A stretch of 20,887 bases of DNA from a virus. Location: positions 1 to 20,887 of IMG/VR virus record IMGVR_UViG_3300037041_000124; one strand, 5' to 3'. The notes beneath the pieces were generated by a model. The model saw only the letters and a program-made list of their open reading frames with translations, did not search any database and was not told the origin of the DNA. Shown in pieces: positions 12,334 through 20,832 of this stretch. The translations under genes and the position numbers were made by a program. Position 1 is the first letter of the stretch, and every line of letters begins with the position of its first letter.

Positions 12334-13245
12334 TTAAGAATAAAGAACAATCTCAGCACCGTTAACATGAGTGAATCCTACTTTCATGTTAGCACGAGTT
12401 CTTAAATAAGGCTCAGCAACAGTGTCAGATAAGTTAACAGCTTTCAACGCTTTAGAATCTCCTTCAGCATCAAATGCGTAGATAAGGTTGTCTCTAAGTG
12501 TTAATACCATTTTGTTATCAGGCATACCTGGACAAACAACAACTTTAATTCCTAAGTAAGTCAATCCTAATGGAAGCGTTACATAAGTTTGTGTGTTACC
12601 TTGTGCAGCTGCAAGCTCATAAGCATTAGCAACATTAGAAGAAACATAAAAACGAAGGTCTGCTTTTCTACGGATAATTGCAGCAGGAGCTACATTAACT
12701 ACACCCGCCATTTTAGCAAGTACATTACCAACATTCACAGCACCTGTACCACCATCAATTACAGTACCATCAGCTCCAAGACTAACTAAATATCCATCAC
12801 ACAAAGCCAAAGTACCTTCAGCTTCTGTATCACCTTGCCATCTAATCAATTCCAAGTCACCTTGAATTTTGTTAGCCATTTCATTCCAATAGTAATCCAT
12901 AAAAGAAGCCACAGTGAAATCACCGTTTGAACCTTTAGCCATTTGCAAAGAAACAAAAGACTGCTCTAAGTCAAATTGACAAATTTGAGCCATTGCAGAC
13001 AATGCACAAACATCAATTTCGATAGCTCCTAAATCATCTGTAGGTGCAGTAAAAGCACAAGTAGAAGTTTGTAAGATGTCACCGAATACTACATTAGATA
13101 ATTTTGTTTTACTTTTTACACCTGGTAAAGTACGGTAGTTATCAACTACATCTTCTGTTAAATAAGCCGTTGAATAAAACGCCTCAGGATTAGCCGCTAA
13201 TAACGCTTCTGGCTGTACATCCAAATCAAATTTTAATTTTCTCAT
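12334..13245 (-). CDS. Major capsid protein, HK97-fold
   Basis: The 303-residue protein has the features of HK97-fold capsid proteins. It has an N-terminal stretch, then DVCALSAMAQICQFDLEQSF and YYWNEMANKIQGDLELIRWQGD (about 118-139) leading into the beta-rich central part. A P-domain-like helix RRKADLRFYVSSNVANAYELAAAQG follows, then LTYLGIKVVVCPGMPDNKMVLT and a C-terminal TVAEPYLRTRANMKVGFTHVNGAEIVLY, all typical of Bacteroidetes phage capsids. It forms hexamers and pentamers of the icosahedral shell. The gene follows the protease/scaffold gene by 11 bases and is the usual partner of that enzyme. Expression is probably high, with a terminator-like hairpin behind it. Confidence 0.82.
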   Translation of the reverse strand: MRKLKFDLDVQPEALLAANPEAFYSTAYLTEDVVDNYRTLPGVKSKTKLSNVVFGDILQTSTCAFTAPTDDLGAIEIDVCALSAMAQICQFDLEQSFVSLQMAKGSNGDFTVASFMDYYWNEMANKIQGDLELIRWQGDTEAEGTLALCDGYLVSLGADGTVIDGGTGAVNVGNVLAKMAGVVNVAPAAIIRRKADLRFYVSSNVANAYELAAAQGNTQTYVTLPLGLTYLGIKVVVCPGMPDNKMVLTLRDNLIYAFDAEGDSKALKAVNLSDTVAEPYLRTRANMKVGFTHVNGAEIVLYS

Positions 13246-13256
13246 TTTGTTTTTAT

Positions 13257-14225
13257 TTAGTTGTTTAATTTATTATACGCTTTAAATTTTTCGTGAACAG
13301 ACAAAGCTACATTTTCGCTCATTGTCTCTTCAGTTATTTCAGTAGCCATTGCTTCTTCAAACTGATTTTTCAAGTCTGCAATCATTGCTACTAATTGATT
13401 AACCTGCTCTTCAATTACAGGATTTACAATAGCTAAGATTGCTTCTGCGTCTGCTGTAGGGTCCACCGCCATTTCTTCTTCTGCTGGTGTCTCAGTTTCA
13501 ACTTCAGTTTCTTCTTCAACTACTGTTTCAGCCATCTCTACTTCTTCAGTAGCGGCCATTTCATCTTCTAAAGGCACTTCTTTAATTTCGATAACCTCAC
13601 CGCCTTTTACGACATAGATTTTACCTTCAATTAAATGTTCACCATCGGGTAATTTGTTCATACTATTTAGTTTTAATTGTTCCTTTAATTTAAGACCTAA
13701 AAACCCTTCAATTGAAAAGCCTACTTGATCATTCTCTACTAACTTATTATAGTAGTCAGTATCAGTAACTTGAGCCGTTACCATTAGCGTACCTGTTGGT
13801 ACTTCAATACCATAAGTGCTATATGCTTTATCTTGCTTAGGGTTGTCTACAATCCAACTTTCTAAAATATAAGCGGGTACCGTTTTGCTTTGGTCGTGCT
13901 CTAAATTGAATAAGTCTTTGTTACGCATATCCTGCATAAACTTACCATGTATAGATTCAATCTCACTTACTGAAAATTCAACCTCATATTCAAAGCCATC
14001 ATCATCACATCTGTATATTTGCATAGGTATCATAGCGGGTGCTACAATTCTATACTTTAAGTCGTCTGCGTATTTCATTACCTTTACTTCGCTATTGAAA
14101 GCCATACCTTTAACCTTTATAGCGGGCATATTTGTGAAAGCTATTTGCTCAATTCCTAAGTCTTCGCCATCTTCTGCATATTGCGGGTCAATGGTAATTT
14201 TATAAATTGGTAAATCTTTTGCCAT
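13257..14225 (-). CDS. Prohead protease XkdF-like fused to scaffold
   Basis: The N-terminal 185 residues resemble XkdF/S78-type prohead proteases, which share the herpesvirus assemblin fold. The likely catalytic His110 lies in NLEHDQSKTVPAYILESWIVD (108-127), and Ser171 in VGFSIEGFL (168-176). From about 218 a strongly acidic stretch rich in Glu and Ala follows, then a coiled, helical C-terminus (about 265-322), as in scaffolding proteins. It therefore looks like a fused protease-scaffold that fills and then matures the prohead. It lies directly before the capsid gene. The start ATG is 20 bases downstream of the promoter-like site that serves the opposite-strand chaperone genes. Confidence 0.78.
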   Translation of the reverse strand: MAKDLPIYKITIDPQYAEDGEDLGIEQIAFTNMPAIKVKGMAFNSEVKVMKYADDLKYRIVAPAMIPMQIYRCDDDGFEYEVEFSVSEIESIHGKFMQDMRNKDLFNLEHDQSKTVPAYILESWIVDNPKQDKAYSTYGIEVPTGTLMVTAQVTDTDYYNKLVENDQVGFSIEGFLGLKLKEQLKLNSMNKLPDGEHLIEGKIYVVKGGEVIEIKEVPLEDEMAATEEVEMAETVVEEETEVETETPAEEEMAVDPTADAEAILAIVNPVIEEQVNQLVAMIADLKNQFEEAMATEITEETMSENVALSVHEKFKAYNKLNN

Positions 14226-14252
14226 GTCTATATTAATTTATTTATATATTTG
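14219..14252 (+). promoter_or_regulatory. Promoter-like site for the plus-strand chaperone pair
   Basis: The plus strand has TATATTTG (14245-14252), a full match to the Bacteroidetes -7 box. TTTG ends at 14221, 23 bases upstream, longer than the usual 19. Transcription would begin near 14258, only about ten bases before the ATG at 14268. The site lies between divergently transcribed genes. Confidence 0.55.
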
Positions 14253-14267
14253 TTAAAAAAAGAAACT

Positions 14268-14804
14268 ATGATAACAATTTTAGACCACGAGTTACCAAAC
14301 AAAGTAACTGAATTAAGCATCGCACAATTTGAGGCTATAACAACAATCAATGCTAATGAAGAGCTTGACCCTATCGAAAAGCATTTAAAGGTTTTTGAAT
14401 ACTTAGGTATACCCGAAAAAGAATTCGCAGACACTGACATTGATAATTTTATTGAGATGGTAAAAGAATTCAATGCTAGTACAAAAGAAGATTTAACACA
14501 AGTTACTGAGTTTGAAGTAGAAGGTTATAAGTATGTAGGCGAGTTTAAGCTTTCTGTAAGAGACACTAAGCTAATTGAAAAGTGCGTAATTGCTAAAGCA
14601 CCTGGTTATATTAGTCAAATAGTTGCTATTATGTTTAAGCGTGAAGATTTAACTAACACAGAACACTATGCAGAAGCCCATTTGAAACAAAAAGCAAAGT
14701 TGTTTAAGGAGTTAAAAGCTAATATTGCTATTCCTTACCTACACTTTATAGCACAAAAGATAAACCAACAAGCAAAAAATGAAACTACCCCTATCGTGGA
14801 GTGA
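14268..14804 (+). CDS. Putative tail assembly chaperone A
   Basis: I start at ATG 14268 (MITILDHELPNKVTELSIAQ), because the TTG at 14250 lies inside the -7 promoter box. The 178-residue protein is acidic and helical, with LSIAQFEAITTINAN, a central VEGYKYVGEFKLSVRDTKLIEKCV and a Lys-rich C-terminal helix. It aligns in outline with the next gene: both begin LPxx(x)xxxTxxQFxxLxT, then have a short helical domain with IPxxx, and a related C-terminal part, which suggests paralogues. The gene lies between head and tail genes, where chaperones for the tape measure are usually encoded, but on the opposite strand. Other structural or regulatory roles remain possible. Confidence 0.5.
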   Translation: MITILDHELPNKVTELSIAQFEAITTINANEELDPIEKHLKVFEYLGIPEKEFADTDIDNFIEMVKEFNASTKEDLTQVTEFEVEGYKYVGEFKLSVRDTKLIEKCVIAKAPGYISQIVAIMFKREDLTNTEHYAEAHLKQKAKLFKELKANIAIPYLHFIAQKINQQAKNETTPIVE

Positions 14805-15516
14805 TATTACTGTTGAACAGTTTATTGAATTAAGCACTTTAGATACTACAGGCGGTTCGTATTCTTACAATAGTGAGGCGTTAAGCGTGCTTTGTGATAT
14901 ACCTTTAGAGGATATTGAGGATATAGACATAGAGGATATGTCCGACTTAATGCAGGAATTAGAGTTTACTAAGTCACAGCCGAAGAATTCATTTAAAAAT
15001 GAGCTTTTAGATTTGACTATTAAACCAATTGGTAAGCTTACGCTTTATGAGTACATAGACCTTGAGCATTATTTCGCAAATGATTATGTTAAGAACCTTG
15101 CAATTATAGCGGGCATAAGATATAAACATACTGAAGTTGATAAGTTCTCTAATCTAGTCTATGAGCCTTACAGCTATAGTCCTAAAGATAGACAAGACTT
15201 ATTTCTAGAGTTGCCTGTTACTGAAGTCTACGGTCTTATACAAGAGTTCCTACAATACAGGGACAAGTTTCTAAAGACTTATGAGAATTTATTTAACCCT
15301 GAAGGTGAAGAAGATTTAACAGCTGAAGATAAGGCAACAATGGACCCCGAAGAAATAAAAGAAATTGAAGAGACTAAGAAGTCTACTAAGTGGAGTTGGG
15401 AGTTAATGATCTATAACTTGTGCGGTGGTGACTTGACTAAATATGAAGCACTAGGGGAGTTACCCCTGGTGTTAGTGTTTAATATGTTAGGTATGAAAAA
15501 AGAGCTTAACCTCTAA
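14779..15516 (+). CDS. Putative tail assembly chaperone B
   Basis: The protein (245 aa) begins MKLPLSWSDITVEQFIELST, like gene A but with an added C-terminal domain of about 70 residues: an acidic hinge (PEGEEDLTAEDKATMDPEE) and WSWELMIYNLCGGDLTKYEAL, then LPLVLVFNMLGMKK. This two-domain form beside a shorter relative resembles the G and G-T pair of siphovirus tail chaperones. Its start lies inside the end of gene A (26-base overlap) in the +1 frame, at an A6 run. Its stop converges with the end of the gene at 15506-15949, overlapping it by 11 bases. The chaperone role is inferred from place, paralogy and architecture. Confidence 0.5.
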   Translation: MKLPLSWSDITVEQFIELSTLDTTGGSYSYNSEALSVLCDIPLEDIEDIDIEDMSDLMQELEFTKSQPKNSFKNELLDLTIKPIGKLTLYEYIDLEHYFANDYVKNLAIIAGIRYKHTEVDKFSNLVYEPYSYSPKDRQDLFLELPVTEVYGLIQEFLQYRDKFLKTYENLFNPEGEEDLTAEDKATMDPEEIKEIEETKKSTKWSWELMIYNLCGGDLTKYEALGELPLVLVFNMLGMKKELNL

Positions 15517-15949
15517 AAGTTAAAGTACCTGTGAAGCTTCCACCTATTGGCTCAAATGAATAAGTAATTTTCTTTTGACTTTCTAAAATAGTAGCCACTT
15601 GTAAAATAGGGTAGCGTTTAGTTAGCCAATCAGTGTACTGTGCATAAATTTCATTAGTGATGCCTTGGTTATCTAGTTCAGTAGTTAACTGAGCACACAA
15701 CAAAAATGGTTCTATTACGCCACCATTCCAAAGATTAGCCCCATTGTTTAAGAACCCAAAATAATACATTGCTATTATCTGTATTTCTAAGTTACCTAAA
15801 GCGGGAACCTTTGCATTGATCCTTACACTTTCATATAGCGTACCGTAATCAATTAAACCTTCCTTTAAGATTATCTTCTTAAGTACATTAGCCATTTTTC
15901 TACGAGTACCGTAAAGTACATTGAATTCACCGTTGTTTGCGTATGCCAT
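15506..15949 (-). CDS. Hypothetical virion protein (147 aa)
   Basis: I do not recognise this protein. It starts MAYANNGEFNVLYGTRRKMANVLKKIILKEGL and ends with a beta-hairpin-rich part, SFEPIGGSFTGTLTFRG. A hydrophobic stretch NLEIQIIAMYYFGFL (about 52-66) is more likely a buried strand-helix than a membrane segment. By size and place it could be a tail-completion or neck protein of the HK97 gp10 type, but no clear motif shows this. Its 3' end converges with the plus-strand chaperone gene, and its start follows the gene upstream by one base. Confidence 0.65.
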   Translation of the reverse strand: MAYANNGEFNVLYGTRRKMANVLKKIILKEGLIDYGTLYESVRINAKVPALGNLEIQIIAMYYFGFLNNGANLWNGGVIEPFLLCAQLTTELDNQGITNEIYAQYTDWLTKRYPILQVATILESQKKITYSFEPIGGSFTGTLTFRG

Positions 15950-15950
15950 T

Positions 15951-16259
15951 TTATAAGTTTATTATTACTTCATAACCTAAATTTTCGTATGCTAGTTTAG
16001 CGTACTTATGTGCCGTCTCTAAAGATTGTACTTCAGTTGGTTCTAGTGTAGCGTTAATGTTACCCGCTGGTATATCGGTATATAATAACATACCTTGTGC
16101 ATAAGTTTCACCACTTACATAAGTACCTACTGAAATCTCTAAAGTTTCACCGTTTGCCCTTGCTGCGAATTCTAATCTACCGTAAACCTCACTAAGTTTA
16201 AATTCAGTTCCTGCAATTAAAATATCTTTTGTTTCTGTTGACTTAATTAATATACTCAT
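15951..16259 (-). CDS. Small beta-rich virion protein (102 aa)
   Basis: The protein begins MSILIKSTETKDILIAGTEF and is mostly beta strand up to about residue 70 (LEFAARANGETLEISVGTYVSG), followed by one helix, TAHKYAKLAYENLGYE. I do not recognise it. It lies between the tail-fibre gene (11 bases upstream) and the next gene (one base downstream), so a base-plate, fibre-attachment or fibre-chaperone role is conceivable. No catalytic motif, signal or membrane segment is seen. Confidence 0.6.
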   Translation of the reverse strand: MSILIKSTETKDILIAGTEFKLSEVYGRLEFAARANGETLEISVGTYVSGETYAQGMLLYTDIPAGNINATLEPTEVQSLETAHKYAKLAYENLGYEVIINL

Positions 16260-16270
16260 ATTTTTATTTT

Positions 16271-18103
16271 TTATGCTAATATACCTGTATTTCTTAAAGC
16301 TTTAACAATTTGTCCTAATGTATAACCGTCAAATGTTGCAGTATCGTTTGCTATTAACGAAGTGTTAGTTACAAAAGTTGAAGCCGCACCGCCTGTTGGT
16401 TGTTGATAAAGTTTTATAATATTTCCGTTTTCAGTTCTAAAATGTGGGGCTGCATTACCTGCCACTATATCTGCTGAGTATTGTTGAAAACCATCTAATA
16501 CATTAGTAGTCGGTGCAGTTCCTGTTATTATTGAAAAAACTCTTTTACCGTTGCCTTGTAAAGTTCCCCCTATAGTCCAATTTTTACCAATGTAATTAAC
16601 ATACATAGCATTATTACTTGAAGTGTCAGCACCTGTTTGAGCAAAGCCGCTATCGTTAGTACCTTGAGAAATTGCGTTTAAACCTGCTACAGTTAATTGA
16701 TAATTTCTAGTAGATGGTGTGCCTCCTAACCCTAACAATAAAGCACCCGCAGCATTAGTATTTGCACCTGCTCCATTAGTTGCTAAGTTACAAAATCTAT
16801 CAATGTTAAAATTATATAAATTATTACTCATTGTTGCAAAAGATAGAGATGTACTACCGCCATTAGTAATAGATAAAAAAGGAGCACTAAAATTTGAAGC
16901 GGGTGTATTACCTAAATTTATTGCATTAGTTTTTACAGAACCATCTCCATTTATTTGAAATATATCTAAAGTGTTAGCACTATTACGAACCCTAAAAGCA
17001 ACATCAGTACTTAAAGCCCCTTGTGCTCTTACATCTAATCTAACACTTGTTGAAGGCGTTGCACCTACTCCTAATCTTTTATTTGTATTGTCCCAAAATA
17101 AAGCGGCATCTTGTGCTAATAAATTACTGCCATTTTGAAATAATATCCCTCCAATAGTACCCGAAGCAATAGCCGTAGTTCCTACCGTTAAACCGCCACC
17201 ACCTATTACAATATCACCACTACCTAACAAAGAAGTAGAGTTAATTGTTTTTATGTTTGTGCCACTTACTAAAGTAGGTTGTTTTGCATTAAATGTACTC
17301 CAATCAGTAGTACTTAATGCACCCCTATTTGTAGCAGAAGCAGTAGGTATATTAAATTTGTGGTCAGTACCACTAGATACTACATTGAAATCAGTGCCTG
17401 TTGTGCCTGTGCTAATGGTTTGTACAGCACCGCTTAAACCATTCAATGCAGTCATACCTGTACCTGCTATTATACCTGCTTGTTGTGTTACGGTGAAGAT
17501 AGCTGAAGCAGCAGAAGGAGGAGGTAAAGAACCAGGATAGTAAGGCATAGTTACAGCAGTACTACTAACACTCCAAACAAGCTCGTAATAATCCCCACCT
17601 ATTACATCTAGTAGATAGTTCCACGCAGGCAATACATGTCCATGCACACCACCATGAGAAGAAGCCACAGAAACAAACCCTGAGCTACCTGTTACATCTA
17701 CACCATTTTTACGCAGCCAAATAGTAACATCGTGCTCCTGTGTTGAGCTGTTTTCTAATTGAACAGAAAATTGTAAATTATATACTCCTGTGTTAGCTAT
17801 TGTTATTCTGCTGTTACTTACCACACTAACCCCATTAGAGTAGTCTAAAGTTCTAAATTTAATAGGATAACCTGTATTAATTACAGCGGCTGTTTGTGTA
17901 ATATTGTCCTGGTACATTGCATAGTAACCTGCTGCACCACCGCCTGAAGCTGCTGCATCTATAATCTGTTGACCTGTAATAGCTGTATTAACAGGAAGCC
18001 CGCCTACAATCATAGTACACTCAATCAAATCAGTTGCCTGTAAATCACCTGTGTGAGGGGTTAGGTTTGGCCTCCAATCACCCCAATTATTTGGAACGCT
18101 CAT
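16271..18103 (-). CDS. Tail fibre, probable receptor-binding protein
   Basis: This 610-residue protein is a modular fibre. After an N-terminal attachment part (LTPHTGDLQATDLIECTMIVGG), residues about 60-210 form a jelly-roll domain like C1q/TNF: QTAAVINTGYPIKFRTL, GVYNLQFSVQLENSS, VTIWLRKNGVDV. Then come fibre segments, with RGALSTTDWSTFNAKQP near 262 and LFWDNTNKRLGVGATPST near 335, a motif common in Bacteroidetes phage fibres. A long Asn-, Thr- and Gly-rich shaft and a C-terminal TFDGYTLGQIVKALRNTGIL close the protein. Such trimers recognise the host surface. It follows the tail-completion gene after 15 bases and starts in the context ATATAGTTATG. The receptor is unknown. Confidence 0.78.
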   Translation of the reverse strand: MSVPNNWGDWRPNLTPHTGDLQATDLIECTMIVGGLPVNTAITGQQIIDAAASGGGAAGYYAMYQDNITQTAAVINTGYPIKFRTLDYSNGVSVVSNSRITIANTGVYNLQFSVQLENSSTQEHDVTIWLRKNGVDVTGSSGFVSVASSHGGVHGHVLPAWNYLLDVIGGDYYELVWSVSSTAVTMPYYPGSLPPPSAASAIFTVTQQAGIIAGTGMTALNGLSGAVQTISTGTTGTDFNVVSSGTDHKFNIPTASATNRGALSTTDWSTFNAKQPTLVSGTNIKTINSTSLLGSGDIVIGGGGLTVGTTAIASGTIGGILFQNGSNLLAQDAALFWDNTNKRLGVGATPSTSVRLDVRAQGALSTDVAFRVRNSANTLDIFQINGDGSVKTNAINLGNTPASNFSAPFLSITNGGSTSLSFATMSNNLYNFNIDRFCNLATNGAGANTNAAGALLLGLGGTPSTRNYQLTVAGLNAISQGTNDSGFAQTGADTSSNNAMYVNYIGKNWTIGGTLQGNGKRVFSIITGTAPTTNVLDGFQQYSADIVAGNAAPHFRTENGNIIKLYQQPTGGAASTFVTNTSLIANDTATFDGYTLGQIVKALRNTGILA

Positions 18104-18118
18104 AACTATATTAGTCTA

Positions 18119-18568
18119 TTAGTCTATATTGTTTACTAAAGGTACAGCACAATCAGTCCAATCATTCACGCACATTGTTATAGTCATTTGCCATCCTGCA
18201 GCGTAGTCAAGTAAATCATTGTTAAGCGGTGAGAATACAGGTATACCTACAATATCAAAGGTGTAGTTGTTACTTAGTTGAAAGTATACATATAAGTCGT
18301 TAAGTATTTGGTGACAATCACTTAAGATAACTTGTATGTTTGCCCTATCTTTTTGGATTATATCAAAACAATAAATATCAAAAGTAAATTCAGTCGTGTT
18401 TTCGGTAGGTGTCGCAGAATTGGGTACGGCAAACACAATAGGGTAACGCTCATCTTTAGTAGCAAAGTTAAATAACTGCTCTTTAAAATCACAGCCAAAC
18501 TTCTTAACTTGTAAATGTCCATCGTAAAAAGTTTTTATTTCGTTTATTAATGCCTGTAGACTTATCAT
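18119..18568 (-). CDS. Putative tail-completion or tail-terminator protein
   Basis: The protein (149 aa) is mixed alpha/beta: an N-terminal helix (LQALINEIKTFYDGH), then YPIVFAVPNSATPTENTTEF, a strand TFDIYCFDIIQKDRANIQ and a helix SDCHQILNDLYVYF, ending with LDYAAGWQMTITMCV. The order helix, beta strands, helix and the size resemble tail-terminator proteins that cap the tail tube. It overlaps the end of the tape-measure gene by 4 bases and precedes the fibre gene. Five cysteines are present, unusually many for such a protein. The role is inferred from size, pattern and position. Confidence 0.45.
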   Translation of the reverse strand: MISLQALINEIKTFYDGHLQVKKFGCDFKEQLFNFATKDERYPIVFAVPNSATPTENTTEFTFDIYCFDIIQKDRANIQVILSDCHQILNDLYVYFQLSNNYTFDIVGIPVFSPLNNDLLDYAAGWQMTITMCVNDWTDCAVPLVNNID

Positions 18569-20829
18569 AGTTCTGCGTTTTTATTTATTTTGTTTATCTT
18601 ATTTTGAACATTAGTTATTTGTGTTTCGCTTACTATAGCTGTTACCACCATGCCGTTGTTAGTTTCTACTGAAGTAGGCGAAGTCATAGAGTTAGCATTG
18701 TTACCTTGTCCAAACAAACTAATTGAAGGTGTAGCTGAAGATGTTGAAGTGTTACCTGCAGTGCTGCCTGTATCACCACCACCGCCACCGCCACTACCCG
18801 AAGCACTTGCACCAGGATTAGATAGTAATTGTTTTGCCTTAGCTATGTTAGTAAGGATTGAAACTATACCGCTAGCGAATTGTGCAATTCCTGCAGTTCC
18901 TGCTGTTACAGCGTTCAATGGGTTACTTTGCGACATTGCTACCAAAGCACTAATTGCCTTAGCCGTATCTATTCCAATTTGCACTAAAGCACTAGCCTTG
19001 TTGAATTTTTCTAGTTTCTTTTGGTCTTTAATAAAAGTGTTACCTAAAGCAGAAATACCATTAACTACTTCAGTAGCTACCTGTAACTTAGCTTGGCGTT
19101 CTGCTTCTGCTGTTGCTATCCTTTCAAGTGCATACTTGTTCTCTATTTCTGTACGGTCTTTTTCTAGTTTCTCAGCAAGTAAAAGCTTACCTTCTATGCT
19201 ATCACCTAAAAGCTTTAATTCAGTTTCGTATTTATCCTGTAATTGCTTTATTTCTTTTTCCTCATCTGTAGCTTTAAGTTCAAAGATTAAATCACTAGCG
19301 GCCTTTTGTGCAGCTGCTAATTTCTCAGCATCTTCTTTAGCAACCTTAGCTCTTACCTCTGCAATATCTTTAGCTTGTTTCTCAGTTAATAACTTTTCAA
19401 GTTCAGCGTTACCCTTAGCTACCTCAAACTTTTTATCATAGTCTTTTTGAATTGCTAAAATTTCCTTTTCTTGCTGAGTCATTGTAATCTCATTCATTAA
19501 GTCAAATTGAGCATCCTCTATTTTGATACGCTCTTCATTTGCTTTGACTTCAATGTCGTATAATCTCTTAGCTTCCTTTTCAGCTTCTGCTGCTCTTTTT
19601 TCCGCTTCGCCTTTATGTACTTTAGTTTTCTTTACTTGTCCATTGTGAGTAATCTTATTAGCTTTCTCTAGTTCGAGTGCTGTAGTTAAAGCCTTCTTTG
19701 CTTCTTCTTCGTATAAGTTTGCAGTTTTATTGTGTAGTTTTTCCTGCTCCTTAGTTCTTCTTTTATTCTTAGAGTGTAAAGATTCATTACTAGTATTCAT
19801 TACTGTAACGGCACCTAATACCGCTCCCGCCAAACCACCTGTAGCAACAGTAAGTCCAACTGTTAAAGCTTTATTTCTACTTATCCATGAACCTGTTTTG
19901 TCCATTGCTGTAGTGTTGTCTTTTGTTTTAGCTGTTATTGCCTTAGCTTGTTCTTCTGCTGCCTTCTTAGCAAAAACTTCTGCTCTTGCTCTAGCCATTG
20001 TGGCTTGTATATAAGCTTCTGTTTTGTCTACATAGTTTTTCTCTGCTTGTGCTAATGTAGTAGCCGCTCCAAAAGTATCACCTAACTTTTCGTTATATAT
20101 ATCTAGTGCTTCCTTTTTAGATATTACACCCTCTTTAGCCATATCAAAAGCAGTACCTACTTCATTGGTTACCATTATAGCGTCAACAGCTCCCTTTTCA
20201 TAAGCCTTGTTGGCTTCAGTGTTTGCCTCTTGCATTGCTTTAAACTGTTCACTTTCAGCAGCTGCAATACCCATTGACTCACCGAATTCTTTTATAATCT
20301 CTATTAGTGCATCAAAGGCTACACCCACTCCCTCAGTTATCTTTTCTAAATATCCTAACTTAGACATCAATAAAACTACAATAGCTATGATACCAGCAAT
20401 AACTGCAGCGATTAAATAGATAGGGTTAGCTAGTAGTGTTTGCCCTAATGAAACAAATGCTTTACCTATTGAACCTATTGTACTTGTTAGTCCACCAAAC
20501 GCCTTGCTAATATCATCAGGCTTTATTTGTCCCATTGCTGAAGCGAAAACCTTAGCACGCTCTGCAGCCTCTGCGAAGTCCATTGATAGTAAACTGTCTT
20601 TAATACCTGCAAATGAGTTGCTTATACCTTCAAACTTTGAACCTGTAGCAAATGTAGCTACTGCCTCATTAGCATCTTTTAGTTTGTCACTTAGCTCCCC
20701 TGCTTTCATTGCAAGAGCTGCCATTGATTCGGGGTCAGTAGCGTTAGCTATCTCACCTTTTAAAGCTCTTAGCTCTGCTTTGATTGCACCTATGCCACTT
20801 ATCTTTAATGGTATCTCTACTTCGTTCAT
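18565..20829 (-). CDS. Tail tape measure protein
   Basis: The 754-residue protein is the largest in the window and has the features of tape-measure proteins. The N-terminal helix-rich part is followed by a strong hydrophobic segment (about 136-155, NPIYLIAAVIAGIIAIVVLL), then a second weaker one (321-344, ALTVGLTVATGGLAGAVLGAVTVM). A long Lys/Glu/Ala coiled coil covers about 355-610, and a Ser/Gly low-complexity tail (GSGGGGGGDTGST) the end. It sets tail length, and the membrane segments are used for DNA entry. At about 0.15 nm per residue the tail would be near 110 nm. The start is four bases after the stop of the upstream gene. Confidence 0.85.
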   Translation of the reverse strand: MNEVEIPLKISGIGAIKAELRALKGEIANATDPESMAALAMKAGELSDKLKDANEAVATFATGSKFEGISNSFAGIKDSLLSMDFAEAAERAKVFASAMGQIKPDDISKAFGGLTSTIGSIGKAFVSLGQTLLANPIYLIAAVIAGIIAIVVLLMSKLGYLEKITEGVGVAFDALIEIIKEFGESMGIAAAESEQFKAMQEANTEANKAYEKGAVDAIMVTNEVGTAFDMAKEGVISKKEALDIYNEKLGDTFGAATTLAQAEKNYVDKTEAYIQATMARARAEVFAKKAAEEQAKAITAKTKDNTTAMDKTGSWISRNKALTVGLTVATGGLAGAVLGAVTVMNTSNESLHSKNKRRTKEQEKLHNKTANLYEEEAKKALTTALELEKANKITHNGQVKKTKVHKGEAEKRAAEAEKEAKRLYDIEVKANEERIKIEDAQFDLMNEITMTQQEKEILAIQKDYDKKFEVAKGNAELEKLLTEKQAKDIAEVRAKVAKEDAEKLAAAQKAASDLIFELKATDEEKEIKQLQDKYETELKLLGDSIEGKLLLAEKLEKDRTEIENKYALERIATAEAERQAKLQVATEVVNGISALGNTFIKDQKKLEKFNKASALVQIGIDTAKAISALVAMSQSNPLNAVTAGTAGIAQFASGIVSILTNIAKAKQLLSNPGASASGSGGGGGGDTGSTAGNTSTSSATPSISLFGQGNNANSMTSPTSVETNNGMVVTAIVSETQITNVQNKINKINKNAEL

Positions 20830-20832
20830 ATC

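Noticed and set aside
14250-14267. TTG at 14250 as start of chaperone gene A
   Set aside because: The codon lies in the -7 element TATATTTG and would be upstream of the transcript start. The ATG at 14268 fits.
14228-14473. Minus-strand ORF opposite the start of chaperone gene A
   Set aside because: It is Ser/Ile-rich shadow sequence overlapping a better-supported gene; nothing supports it.
15639-16104. Two DnaA-box matches TGTGCATAA at 15639 and 16096
   Set aside because: Both encode Tyr-Ala-Gln within structural genes and are explained by codon use. They show that the 9-mer arises by chance in this sequence.
18103-18122. Short direct repeat ATTAGTCT between tail-completion and fibre genes
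   Set aside because: It is a single 9-bp duplication in a 15-base gap with no partner elsewhere, probably replication slippage.
18650-19441. Long plus-strand ORF opposite the tape-measure gene (263 codons)
   Set aside because: It mirrors the Lys/Glu/Ala codon use of the tape measure, has Ser/Leu/Ala-rich low-complexity sequence, no promoter and no recognisable motif. It is an antisense shadow.
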